From positions 310,001 to 374,000 of the forward strand of contig JAAVVG010000001.1 in assembly GCA_012976225.1 (NCBI GenBank): a stretch of 64,000 nt of DNA. The letters are read 5' to 3'. A program made the position numbers and the translations under genes. Origin of the DNA: Golubevia sp. BC0850 (Eukaryota; Basidiomycota; Exobasidiomycetes; Golubeviales; Golubeviaceae). Under the pieces are notes generated by a model, which saw nothing but the letters and a program-made list of their open reading frames with translations, ran no database searches and had not been told where the DNA came from. Below, piece after piece: positions 10,762 through 22,373 of the stretch (positions are counted from its first letter, which is position 1; every line of letters starts with the position of its first letter).

Positions 10762-13700
10762 ATGCCATCTTCTCCTTCAACCTCTTCCTCTCATCCTCAG
10801 TCTCAGTCTCAGTCACAACCAACTCACACGACTTCCAATAGAACCCGATCCAGGTCAAAGTCACCAGATCATTATTCACCAGATCAATCAACATCAGTTC
10901 AGAATCATTCGACCGAGTCATCAACTTCCTCTAATTGGAATCCTCAAGAGCTCGCCACCACCACCACCACCTCTTCCTCTCAAATCCTGAACCCTCTTTT
11001 ATTAGATTCAGATCGCCAATTAAACAAGAGAGCAAGAACTAATAGTCCAGCTATCACAGAGAGTACTCAAAATACAACTCCAGCTAGTCCTATCTCCACT
11101 TCCTCAAATTCAACTCCAGCTCCTGCTACTCAACCTATCACTCCCTCTTCCGCTTCCATTTCTACCTCTACTGGATCTTCCTGGTTAAAGAACACTTTTG
11201 TAGAAGCTTCAAATCCAAATTCTACTCCTACCAATTCTAACTCAGCCTTGGTAGAATCATTATCACTGAACGACCCATCCTCTTCCTCCTCCTTTGGTCT
11301 CAATCTCAATAGATCACTCAATCAAAACTCAACTTCCATCTCTCCTTCACAAGCTTTTCATCAATCAAATCATTCAGAAATGCAAATAGACCCACCCCAA
11401 ACTTCAGACTCGATGACTCAAGAAGGTCAAGAAGCTTCTACCTCCATTTCAATCCCTTCAGTCACTTCTCCGCCACCTTCTCCTGAAGAGCAATTGAAAA
11501 TCATCTCGAAATTGAAATCCAAATCTTTGGAAATCGATGAGGTTTGGTTCGTTTTACCTAGAAGTTGGTATCAGTTGTGGGCTACTAAATGTAGCTCCTC
11601 CTCTATGGGTGGAAAGGAAGAGAAAGTAGATGAAGGATTCGATGCTTCAGAGTTGGAAGTTGGACCTATCAATGCTGAGGGATTGATGGCTGAAGCTGCA
11701 AGTGGGAACGGTCAGGAGAAACCTGCTTTGAAGATGGGATTGGGAATAGGTCAGGACATTGAGGTGGTACCAAAGGAAGCTTATCAGCTGCTTGAAGCTT
11801 GGTGAGTATCTTGGAAGAAAAGAGACTCGTCTTTATGTTATGTGACTGGGTTTCTTCGGAAGCAAAAGGGCAAGGATATCAGGGAGGAGGAGCTTTGCAA
11901 TCGATCTGCCCTAGCCATGAACGTCCTCTTCGATCGAGCTATTGCAGGAGTTTCCAATGGATCTTAAGAAAGAGAGGAAGCTATGGAGGCGAAATTCGGA
12001 AATGAGGCGGCACGGAGGCTAGAGAGATGCAGGAGACCGAGTGAAACCTCGGATTCGATGGCATACATTCGCTGTTTTGGCCTCTTCAACCTTCCTATGT
12101 CCTCTTCTGACCATCTCTCTCCATTTTGATTCGCTGATAGGTACGGCGCTCAAGGACCTACCTTCCCCCGTTCAGTCATCTCTCGTAACAACGACCTTCG
12201 TATCGAGCTGTTCCCACCAAGATTCAACTTCGTCAAAGTGGTTTCAGTCAGTCCAGCCGCTAGCGCTTTGCCGCCTCCAATCACTCTATCGGTAATGTCA
12301 ACCTACCAAGAGCTAATGTGGGCTGCCAAAGAAGCTTTCGGATTCTGGAAGAAGATGCCAGACAAAGGATTCAGGTTGATCAGAATTCCAGAAGCGGAAG
12401 TTGCCAACCCTCAAGCAGTCGAAATGTTAATTCCTGACGAGACCCTGAATTGGGAGAAGGTTGACGGCGAGAAGATGGATGCTACTTTAAGTGATTTACA
12501 GTTGGATTTGCCCTATCAATTATTAGCTTTCGAAGCTTCTGTTGGGAACAGTTTCAACATTATGCTGGAATCTGATCCTCCAAAGACTAAACCGATTCCA
12601 ATGTTCGCGCGAACTTCAGGTCAAGACAGCTTCAGTAACTTAGAAGCTAATAAGGTTTCTGCTGTTGGAACTGGTTTAAACAACGTGAACTATTCTTCTT
12701 CTTCTTGCTCTTCTAACAATTACAACACTAGATCATCAGCTTTCGGAAGAGGTTATCTGAACAACGGAACTAAAGGAGTCACTGGTTTACAAAATTTAGG
12801 AAATACTTGTTTCATGAATTCGGCTTTACAGTGCTTGTCTAACACTCCTCAATTACAGAATTATTTCCTGGAAGAGGCTTACAAGAAGGAGTTGAATGTG
12901 GACAATCCTTTGGGAATGGGAGGAGTTTTAGCTACCACTTTTGGAATGCTCTTGCAAAAATTATGGTCTGGAAGTGGCTCGTCTTTCCCACCCAGAGAAT
13001 TCAAACACGCTCTAGGTAAATTCGCACCTCAATTCTTAGGTTACTCTCAACAAGATACTCAAGAGCTGCTAGCTTTCCTCTTAGACGGTTTACACGAAGA
13101 CTTGAATAGAATCATCAAGAAGCCTTACACCGAAGCTCCGGATTGGACAGGCGGCGACTTGAAGGATATGGTGCAGTTCGCTAGGAAGCAATGGGATCTT
13201 TACAAAGCTAGAAACGACAGTGTCATCGTTGATCTGTTCCAAGGTCAATACCGTTCTACTCTAGTCTGTCCTACCTGTTCAAAAGTCTCGATCAAGTTCG
13301 ATCCTTTCATGTATCTAACTCTGCCGATTCCCAACAACTCTAAGAAGATTCTCAAGGTTTTTTTCTTAGCTCTAGATCAAAGCAAACCTATCCAGGAGAT
13401 AACAATTGCCTTGAAGTCAGATGCCGGAGTCTTCAAGTTGAAAGAAAAGATCGGAGAAATCTTTGGCTGTGAATCGAAGAGACTCGTAGTCGCCGATGTA
13501 TTTTCTCATGAAGCCTACAGCTGGTTAAGCGATCATGATCCAATCTCAGAAATCAAGAGCAGTGACTATATCTATCTGTTCGAGATCTCCGAAGACTTCA
13601 ACAATCCAAGATTAAATCACAAAGCTTCTCTTTGGTCAAGGGATGTTGAAGCAATTGAAGAACAACTACCAGAACTCAAATCCGAAGATGTCGCTATCGT

Positions 13701-15927
13701 TCCAGTTTTCAGTCAACTCGATGGAAGTGAGGAGAATGGATCTCAAAATTACAAACGCTATCACAAAACCGAAAGCTTCGGGATCCCTTTCTTCGTTTCT
13801 ATTCCTCTTACCAAAATGGGAAGTGTGGAAGAAATCGAGGACATCGTTTTGAAAGGTTATGAGAGATTTACTGAAAAGAAGGAAGATTTAAGAACCTATG
13901 CTGAGAACCGTTCCGCTTGTCTTCTCAATGAAACGGAAGTTCCTCAAGAGACTCAAGCTTCACTTCTAGTTGAACCGACTGGAATGCCTCTTGAAAGTGA
14001 GAGCGTGATCGATGGAGCTGCAAGTGGAAATGGATCGGGAGAGAAAGATGCTTCGGTCACGAATTCAACTTCAGGCTCAGAATCTTGGGAAATGGTAGAT
14101 GGACAGAACACCAAAGTTGAGCAAATTCAACAACTTCAACAAACTGCCGATTCTCTAGCTGAAATCGGAGAGGGAGAGAACTCTGACGCGATGCTCGTCG
14201 AGACGACTGATGTTCAACCTGTGAACTCAATCCAAGTCATCTCGACTGAGACTGGAGACGACTCTAACTCTGCTCAAGATCAAGCTCCGACTTCTTCAAA
14301 CATTCCTATCTTCGGAATGAAGTTCTTCGTCAGAAATCCTAACGTAATCCTTCCCACCAAGGGAGCATCATCAAATGCAATGGAAGATCTAGCTGATCGC
14401 CTGAAGAGGGGACAACTCGAAGCTGAAGCCGGAGCTCTCTCTGCATCTCAAGAACCAGCTCCGATGGAAGAGACAGAGCGAAGCTCTACTCAAGAGAAAG
14501 GAAAGATGTCAGAAAAGGAAGGAGAGAAGACCAAATCAAAGAAGCCTTTCCCTCTACTTTACACTGGAGCTGGATTAGTGATTCAGTGGGCTCCAGCGGC
14601 TAAGTCTTACTTCTTCGATGGGATTCCAAACGATGACAGCGGAACTCTCTGGGGACCAGTCGCTCAAGCCACTGATCCTTCCATCTCGACAGAAGCTCAA
14701 AACTCCTCAAGAGGGAGAAAATCGCTATCCTTAGATGATTGTCTCAATGAGTTCACGAAGGAGGAGAAATTAGGAGAAGATGATCCTTGGTATTGTCCTC
14801 AATGTAAAGACTTCAGACAGGCTAGCAAGAAGTTCGATCTCTGGAAAGTTCCAGATATCTTGGTGGTTCATCTCAAGAGGTTTAGCTCGGGGAGTAGAAG
14901 GAATAAGCTGGATGATCTGATCGACTTTCCAATCGAAGGCTTGGATCTGACCGAAAGAGTCGAAGGTTCAAAGGCTTACATCGATCTCGGAGCTAGCGGA
15001 GAACTGCCTCCTCCAACTACCATAAAGATCGATGAGAAGACCAGCTCAATCATAGACGAAAATGACGAAGCTGTTGCTTCTGATGCTCCTATCTACGATC
15101 TTTACGCTGTCGACAATCATTATGGAGGACTGGGAGGTGGACATTACACTGCTTATGCCAAGAACAGCAAGGACAAAGAGTGGTATTCGTTCGATGATTC
15201 TAGTACTAGTAAAGTTGGTGATGTCAACGGAATCAAGGTGAGTCCGATTTCGTTTCCGATTCGAATCGTTCGAAAGTCGTCTTCTTGTACTTGCTCCTGA
15301 CCCTTGTTTCATCCTCCTTCTTCCATTTTCCATCAGACTGGTGCTGCCTATCTTCTCTTCTACTGCCGCCGTACTTCTAGGGAGATTGGAGGCAAGACTC
15401 GTGACATCATCAGGTCTGCATCTGCTCCTCAAAGTGCGGCAGGAGATGAAATCATGACAAGTGGAGGAGATCAAAACGGTGCTTCAGCTTCTTTCCTTCC
15501 AGCTCAAGTTGAAGAAGATGAAGGGTTCTCGCCTTTCGCTGGCCATGGTGGTGGATACGACAACAGATCTCGAACCTCCAGTTACGTCAACACAACTCCA
15601 GGAAGAGGACTTGACGAGAACTACGACGACGCTGTGGATACTCCAGACCTGCATCGCAACGATGCCTGGGATTCTAGAGAATTTGATGACTGGACAAGGT
15701 CAAACAACGACAACGCTTCATATGGATCTAACACAAGCGCCAAAGCTGGATCTCCTGCTTCTCCACCCAACGATCCCTTCAACAACACTCAAGGCTTCCA
15801 CTTCGACGATGACAGCGGGTTCGGTACGAAGGACGAATACCATGGAGGTCATGGAGAATCTAATCCCTACTATTCAGATCAGCTCGGATTGGAGCCACAA
15901 GAACCTCCCGCTCCTCCTCCTTATTAA
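10762..15927 (+). CDS. UBP12: Ubiquitin carboxyl-terminal hydrolase, UBP12/USP15 type
   Basis: Cysteine protease that removes ubiquitin from proteins. Exons 10762-11801, 12141-15237, 15337-15927 give 1575 aa. The first 255 residues are Ser/Thr/Pro-rich. A DUSP domain follows (WFVLPRSWYQLW, then GPINAEGL and AYQLLEAWYG across the first splice). The catalytic domain starts at TGLQNLGNTCFMNS with nucleophile Cys570, and is split by a long insert holding a UBL-like stretch and an acidic region. CPTC and CPQC form the zinc finger, and the His box GGGHYTAYA places His1348. The C-terminal 150 residues are acidic, Gly/Asn/Asp-rich and disordered. DUSP-UBL-USP order matches fungal Ubp12 and animal USP4/11/15. 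Intron 1 is unusually long (339 nt) but joins the DUSP sequence cleanly. Confidence 0.93.
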
Positions 15928-16666
15928 GGGAGCGCACAGCGTCATGTTTTTCTAAAATCTTTCAGCTCCAAAGCACGCTTTCGACATCTGTCTCCCACTT
16001 TCCCGGTCGCCCGTCTACCTTGTCTCCTTTCTCTCCAAATCTCTCAATCATACTCTCAAGCCCTCCAAAAGCAACAGTTCCATCACTCACCATACTCCGA
16101 AGGACGGCCCCAAAAATCAAGAACACAACAGAAGAAGAGCAAAAAAACACTATCATCGTCTCTCACGTTCCACCACGAACTCTCACTCCCTCTCGTTTTA
16201 CCTTATTCAAATCAATTCATCTGTTGTAGTAGAAAGATATAAACGTCATTTGAAACTTGAAAATTAAATCCAGCCTTTGCGAGATTGCTGAATTGCTATT
16301 AATCTGCAGACTTGTCTCGCCGTTCACTTCCCGTTTAAACGAAACCGAGAAATTAGGGAACAAAATTGAAGATCGTCCAAAGAAGATTTGAGGAGACAGA
16401 AATGCGAATTCTAAGGTAGAGTCAGAATTAGGGACAGCGGAACAGGGCCAAAAAGATGGACATAGAAAGTGAGACGTTGTAAAAGTGAGGTAGAACGAAG
16501 CGAAATTCTAGAAGGATCGCGAGCGGGAGATATTTACTTCTTTGATAAGTTTGATTTAATCTCCACTCCTTTCGGGAATCGAGATGTGGATGGGGAAAAT
16601 TGGATGATTAAGAGTACAGTTTTTCGAGGCCGGAGAAGAGAAAAGACGAGAGGATTGGCGAGAAGA
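15928..16666. other. Convergent intergenic region
   Basis: 739 bp between the 3' end of UBP12 (+) and a minus-strand exon pair. Short open frames on both strands (60-95 codons) show no domain, no splice support and no bias. Nothing beyond 3' UTRs is supported. Confidence 0.45.
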
Positions 16667-16973
16667 TTAATTCCTTCCGACGATATTCGCAGCGCCGCCG
16701 GTCTTACCCTCCACCATAGTGGTGAGGGCTTCCATAGCACTTCCGATGAACTTTAAGCAGAAGACATAGGTTCGAAATCCGAAGAGTCAGTCTTACGCAC
16801 GCATTTGATATCCGAAGGTACGGCTGACTCACATTGTACTGCTCGCCTCCTACACGAACCAACAAGAAGTACATGAGCGATAATATGGTAATGACCATAA
16901 TCACTGGATTCTGCTGAGCAGCATCTTTGAAAGATTCGAGAAACCAGGAAAGGCCCTCAGGGTCAGCGTATAG
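16667..16973 (-). other. Two orphan exons coding a membrane segment
   Basis: Exon 16973-16833 (47 codons) and exon 16750-16667 (27 codons plus TAA) splice in phase 0 with normal signals (gtgag ... taaag). They encode a 74-residue C terminus with one clear transmembrane helix (NPVIMVITILSLMYFLLV) and a Gly/Ala-rich tail ending VGRN. They lie directly downstream of the thioredoxin-fold gene. The only plausible donor there (17011-17007) would leave a 38-nt intron and the wrong phase, so I cannot join them to that gene. They may be its alternative membrane-anchored end or part of a separate small gene whose first exon I could not find. Confidence 0.4.
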
Positions 16974-17003
16974 CTAGAGCGGAAAGATAAACTTGAATCT
17001 CGA

Positions 17004-18270
17004 TCACTCACCTAAGAATCCCCAAGCCTTTGAACCTTCACCTTTCTCCCACCTCTCCCAAGTCTCGTCACCGCTTCCATCCTTCAATCTAGCAACTCTG
17101 ACATTCCAATCCAGCATCTTCTTGTTCTCCACACTGTAGACGCAGAGGGTTGGAGCAGCTAAAATGTTCAATTTAGCAGCCAAATGAACCCTTGAGAAAG
17201 GTCTGAGATAAGCTTCACCTGAAGTATCAGTGTGACTCAGAGCCTCATCGATATCTGGCTCTGAGGCTAGAAGGAAGTTCTCTGAGTTGTGTAAGGTTGG
17301 TTCGGAGTCTTCTTTAGAATCCGAGTCGATTGAGGGAGAAGGAGGGGTAGAATCCGGGAGAGAAGATCCATCGTTCCAGGCCATTGAGACCCAAGGCTAA
17401 CAGAAGAATTGAAGTGATGTTATTTGAAATGCTGGGTCAGCTATGTGAGATGTTGGGAGCGGAGATTCAAGCTGGGCGAGAGACTTGAGAAATTCTCACC
17501 TTATCTTTGGTTCCAGCCTTGTACCACTGCTCATCGACGTCTACGCTCACGTAGATGACCTGATAGAAATGTGATTCGATTAACGTCTTGATTTGTCAGC
17601 ACTCAGAAGCCACCAAGGAATGAGACTGAGGAGAACAGGATACAGAGACTCACCTTGAACTGATGCGGATGTCTCCTACAGAAATCGCTGATAGTCTAAG
17701 GGCGAGAGACACGAGCGACGCAAGAAGTACATGTCAGAGAGAATTTCAACTCCCAAATGCAGCAATCATCAGCATCCTAGCCCTGGGAGCAGGGAGAGGA
17801 GAACGTGCCTCTTCTGTCCTCCTCCTCCTTGCTGTCCAGCTTACACCTCATCTGACATTCTCTTCCCGCCCCTTTTGCGAGCCCTTGTGAGCCAAAATCC
17901 TTTTCATAAGGTCTGCATAGCTCTGACTGACCTTGTGATATTCTTTCAAAGGCTGACCAGCCCATTGACTGCTGAAGTAGAAACCAACGACCTTGGTGTC
18001 TGGACCAAATTGCTCCTTGAGGTTCAAAGGCTTTCCATTAGAGTCTACCAATCTCAGTCTTCTGAGTAGAGGATCTGTATGCTGATACTGCTCTTGAGGA
18101 GGGAGGTTTGCCTTCTCCTTTCCGGGTTTGATAGCTGATTTCGGAGTGTTGTTCGAGACTGGAGTAGAAGTTGAAGTTGGTTCGGTTGAGGAAGGTCCAA
18201 AGGAGACTGATCTCTTGGTCATAGGTGTGGAAGTGGGCAAAGAAGACGCGATTCCTTTATCTTCTGCCAT
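17004..18270 (-). CDS. Thioredoxin-fold (tryparedoxin/nucleoredoxin-like) protein lacking the CxxC site
   Basis: Exons (minus): 18270-17932, 17695-17654, 17559-17500, 17396-17004, giving 277 aa if translation ends at the TGA 17006-17004. Residues 1-70 are Ser/Thr/Pro-rich. The fold then follows the tryparedoxin order: LNLKEQFGPDTKVVGFYFSS, the active-site loop, an FKVIYVSVDVDEQW strand, PWVSMAW, and the cis-proline segment AAPTLCVYS. Where the family has WCPPC this protein has WAGQP, so both redox cysteines are missing and it should not act as a disulfide reductase. A loop of about 80 acidic, Ser/Pro-rich residues is inserted after PWVSMAW. Exon 1 uses a less common gtcagt donor. A membrane-segment exon pair follows at 16973. 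Fold fairly sure; role unknown. Confidence 0.7.
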
Positions 18271-18788
18271 GGTTGTTGATTCGTTTGGAGGAATGAGTTG
18301 AGGGTGGAAGGATGGGAAGAAGCACGGAAATTCGAGTCTGTCTTCGGAAGCCTTGGACCGTTTACTCGTTGTCGTCGTCAGGTTTCTGTGATGCTTCGTC
18401 CAAGTCCAGGTTGGAGTGACTGCAAGAATAAATTGATTCAAAGTGATAGAAGTTCAGTAGAGAGGGGGAAGGGAGGAGAAGTTCCTTTTGTAAATTCCAC
18501 AATCACCCTTACGCATTCGACCTTCCGCGACGGAAAAAAAAATGATCTGACTTTCCCGGATTTGCTCCCGAAAGCTTTCCTTCTTACTTCCGGAATCGAG
18601 ACTCCAGGCGAGGTTTAGGTGAGATCTTCTTTGACATTCTTCCTTCTTCCTCCCCCTGGGCACGTAACGTCAACGTGGCAAATGCGATGCTGCGCAATTC
18701 GAGTGTCTTTCTTGTTTGAGTCCTATGTAATACTTAAATTCTCATAGCCAAAAAAGAATGGTAACGGAAATGTGATGCTGTGATAACC
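18271..18788. other. Intergenic, upstream of thioredoxin-fold gene
   Basis: 518 bp holding the promoter of the minus-strand thioredoxin-fold gene and leading into the repeat and gap. Open frames here are short and without motifs; nothing else is supported. Confidence 0.4.
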
Positions 18789-18899
18789 TATAAAGTACAG
18801 TGTGAAGCGACGAGGAATGAGGCACAAGGGATAAGGGTGCAGATGTAATCTAAATGGAAACAAGAGATGAGAGAAAACGATTGAAGCTGAGAAGGGTAG
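18789..18899. repeat. 111-bp direct repeat, copy 1 (left of gap)
   Basis: Identical over all 111 bases to 18910-19020 on the other side of the 10-N gap. It begins tataaagtac and ends gaagggtag. Exact identity, and an end exactly at the gap, point to overlapping contig ends rather than a biological tandem repeat. Confidence 0.85.
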
Positions 18900-18909
18900 N
18901 NNNNNNNNN
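18900..18909. other. Assembly gap (10 N)
   Basis: Ten Ns flanked by the same 111 bp on both sides. The true gap is probably zero or negative in length. Confidence 0.95.
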
Positions 18910-19343
18910 TATAAAGTACAGTGTGAAGCGACGAGGAATGAGGCACAAGGGATAAGGGTGCAGATGTAATCTAAATGGAAACAAGAGATGAGAGAAAACG
19001 ATTGAAGCTGAGAAGGGTAGACTTGAGGCTTGAGAGAAGGGCAATGGAGAAAGGAGAGGCTGTTGGTTTTTTTGGGTGGCGATGCACTTTTAGAAAGAAA
19101 ACCTAAGAAGGGCTGGGTTGAGAACAACTGGGTAGAGGATGTGGAGAGCAGCACAGAGTAGAAGTGGCCAGAAAGTGAAGAAGTCTTCGATCCTCCAGAC
19201 TAGAGGAAGAACCCCAATCGACAGGACGACGATCCCGCCCAGGAGAGCGAAGCAGATCAAGAAAGGCTTCCAGAAGTTCTTGATGGTTCGAGGGAGCTCG
19301 ATGAAGAAGTTGCTTTCATCTGCGTCCTTGTTGGTCGCTCCCC
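18910..19343. repeat. Right arm of 434-bp inverted repeat
   Basis: Reverse complement of 1-434 with no mismatch found. It covers the 3' flank and the last 84 codons of the GT2 gene and contains the second copy of the 111-bp direct repeat (18910-19020). Confidence 0.9.
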
Positions 19344-22234
19344 ATGTCATGTTGATCCCAAGAGGATGAGAGATGAGGGCAGTCATGACGTGGTAAGAGA
19401 GACCTCCGAAGAAGACGACTGGATGAGAGGGAGGAGGGAAGAAGAGACCGGGTGAGTGAATCGATCAGAAAAGAGAGGAAAGACTATGAACTCAACTCAA
19501 CCCAGCGCTCACAAGTAAAAGGCAACCAAGTAAGCTGCTCGACGAGGGCGGATCCTAGACCGATCGATTTGCAACGATAACGAGCGATAGTAGTAGCAGC
19601 GTTTCCGCCGGCCATGAACACCACAGCTACAGCTACCCAGATCTGGAAGGGAGGCATAAATACTAAAAGCAAGGGAGAAAGAGAAACGAAGGAAGGAGAA
19701 TAGTGAGTAGGCGAGTCCTACAGTGAGACGCTCAAGTGGTCTGACTCACCTGGATCGAGGATTGGGTAGTACCATCCCTGAGCGAGGAAGAGACCAACGG
19801 TGAGAGGTAGAGCGGATCCGATGGCATAGTAGGAGAAGATGTAGGAGCAGGCGGCAAACTTGTAGTGTACGGGTAGTTCAGACCAGAGGAAGGTCTTGAA
19901 GAGAGGAGTCAGAGGACCTTTTGTAAACCATTTCTTGAAGGGATGGAATACCAGTTCTGAGCATCCAAAAGCGTACTTTTGCCATCGATTCAGCTCGTCG
20001 TCGCAAGTCAAGGAGACTCCCTCTTCGAACTCGTTGTTGGAGTAGGTGGCCCATCGAGTGATGTACCCTTTCATCATCAGACGGAGAGCCATGTCGAAAT
20101 CCTCAGAGACGTGAGACTCTGACCAGACCTTCTTGACTCCGTCCTCCTCGTCTACGAAAGAAGCATCTTGGACGGCGCTCCATCTCAGGAAAGCGTTATG
20201 TCCCATGAAGGGAGCGATGTCCCCGTTTGAGACGACGTAAGAGATGGAGAAATTGACCAGGCGAGTGAAGAATCCGATTCCCTTCTCAAAGTAGTTGTTG
20301 GTGACCAGCATGACTCCGGAGCAGTGTTGAAGGACTCCTACGTCTGGGCACTGACTCATCTCAGAGGCGGCGTCCAAGAAGCAATCCTCTGGAACACGAG
20401 TGTCAGAGTCGATGAGCAGGATGAGATCTCCGATACGAATGTTTCCAGCGGCTTCAGCTTTCTCGTGGAGTTCTGGAAGGCACTTGGCTAGACAGGTCTG
20501 GTAGAGAGAGTTCTCGTCGGCTTCGTTCCATTGCGAGGCGGCTTCTCCAGAGGTAGGACGTTCGGAAGTCATGAGACGTTCGACGGCGAGAGAGAGTTGA
20601 CAGGTGAAGTTCAAGTTGGAAGCCTTCTTGAATCGACCTTTGCGAACGTATCCGTGCTGGTTGTGACCTGGTCTGGCTACCCATCCGATGTTGTGAAGGT
20701 CGTAGTACTCTCTGCGAATCTCCTGATCCTCAGCGCTGATGAGCTGCATTCCATCTTCCGAGACGATGATCGAGGCGGTACCTCCTTGAAGCTCGTAGGT
20801 GGAGATGGCCTTTTCCAGAGAGGCGATGGTAGGCTTGAGGACTCCCTCTAGCGACTCCTTGTAGACTGGCATCTGGATGGTGATGTGGGGTAGCTTGTCG
20901 GTCATTCGAGTGGGAGGCAGACCAGAGTAGTAGCGAGAGTTGGAACCCATCTGCCGGATCGGAGCGAGAATCATGGCGAGAGATCCGACTGTCGGAGCGG
21001 AGAAGAAGAAAGGAAAGAAGTAAGCATAGGATCTCGACGTGAGTGGACCAAAGACAAGAGAGACAAAAGCACTCACCGATGTTGTCTGTGAAGAAAAGCA
21101 TAACGATCGAGATAAAGGGAGCGGCAGCAAAGATGGCGAGTCTGAGCCATGATCCATCCAGAGCTGATTCCTGAACCAGAGTTCTGGCCATCAATCCTAG
21201 AAGGCAGAGGTTGAGCGCGAAGGCTAGACCGTGCAGAAGAGGGGCCTGCAGGCAGGCTGGCCTCTCTTGAGACTTGTCCATGGCCTTCTCAGAGTCGAAT
21301 TGCTTCTCGTTGGAGGAGTTCTCGAGGGAGGAACCAGAGTTAGAGAGGATAGGAGATTGGTTTGCTGCGGTTTGCTCCATGCTCCAGCTGGCGAAAGAAG
21401 CGTCCTTTGGAGCTCCTTGCTTGGCGGAAGTGACGCTCTTCCAGACGAAAGAGATCATCTTGTCCTCCAAAGCTTGAGCACTCGTCTCTAGTCGGTCGAC
21501 GTGGTCGCACCAGATGATGAGAGCTTGCTCTTCTCTGACGAAGCAAGAGTTCTGAGCCTTGCGAGCTCCTTTGAGCTCCTCCATGGTCTCGACGACTTGA
21601 ACGTGCTCAGAGGCAGTGAGTGGGATCTGAGTAGTACCTGGGATCAGTCTTCCAGTGATGGCCTTGACGACAGGAGAGGTGCACTTCATAGCGACCTCGA
21701 CGTTGAGAACGGTGAGAGCTTGGTAGAAGGACTCGAGTCTGGGGTCGGCAGCTGGACAGATGACGTATTGACCTTTGGAGAGACGAAGAGCGATACCAGA
21801 AGCTACGTTGTCGTCTTCAGAGAACCAGTTCTGAAAAGGAGGGAAGAGAGATAGAGAAAGGCGGTCAGCGTTGGAGTTCTTCCTCCCTGTGTGTCTCTCT
21901 CTCTCTCTCTTCTTCTGTCACTCACCTTGGCACGAGAGATGCGGTAGAGGTAAGAAGCCATGATGTCGTGGGCCTCTCTTTGGTTCAAGAAGCTAGCATG
22001 ACTTGCGGCTGAAGGAAGGCTGGAGACTGGAGACTGAGCTCCATCTTCAGATCCAAAGTAGGATCCTCCTCCTCCCAACCCGCTCATCGGACCAGGAGTG
22101 TTGGGAGTTCGAGGAGTGGTTGCGTCTAGAAGGCCAGTAGTGGTGTCTTTCTCAGACATGACAGATGGAGTGGCGGCTTCAGGGAGGGCTCCTTCGAATT
22201 TGGCTTTGCGGATAGCCTTGAGCATGCGACTCAT
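19090..22234 (-). CDS. Type-2 membrane glycosyltransferase (GT2, filamentous-fungal class)
   Basis: Exons (minus): 22234-21926, 21830-21077, 20988-19750, 19662-19513, 19418-19090, giving 926 aa with consistent phases. Two hydrophobic helices lie near residues 310-355. The catalytic GT2 domain follows, with HITIQMPVYKESLEG (about 395), SEDGM, the metal-binding DSD of LIDSDTRVPEDC (about 546), SEDFDMALRLM (about 651) and ELNRWQKYAFG in the place of the QxxRW signature (about 686). Several more helices and a conserved INMTWGATNKDADESNFF tail complete it. This layout is that of the processive family 2 enzymes described in filamentous plant pathogens as needed for hyphal surface polymers; product and substrate are not known. 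It faces away from the GH16 gene across about 0.9 kb. The 3' end is duplicated at the left edge of the window. Confidence 0.85.
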
Positions 22235-22365
22235 GGCGGAGAGTTGATGAAGTAGGAAGGGTGTGGAGAAGAGAGAGAGAGAGAGAGAGGTATTGAAGAG
22301 GTAGGGCGGAGGATGATAGAAGAGGAGAGGATGAGTGATAGAATAATGTTGAACTATGTTCTGGC

Positions 22366-22373
22366 TTTATATA
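22366..22373 (-). promoter_or_regulatory. TATA box for GT2
   Basis: TATATAAA on the minus strand, about 130 bp upstream of the GT2 start codon at 22234. Spacing and match to consensus are good. Confidence 0.55.

Noticed and set aside
16755-16800. ggttcgaaatccg, resembling a tRNA T-loop (B box)
   Set aside because: No matching A box, acceptor stem or cloverleaf around it, and it lies in the intron between the orphan membrane exons.
20454-21550. Several antisense and shifted open frames of 67-106 codons inside the GT2 gene
   Set aside because: They are shadows of the real GT2 frame, which carries all catalytic motifs.
21890-22290. CT/AG dinucleotide runs in GT2 intron 1 and leader, and a similar run at 26900-26920
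   Set aside because: Ordinary microsatellites in noncoding DNA; no sign of function from sequence alone.
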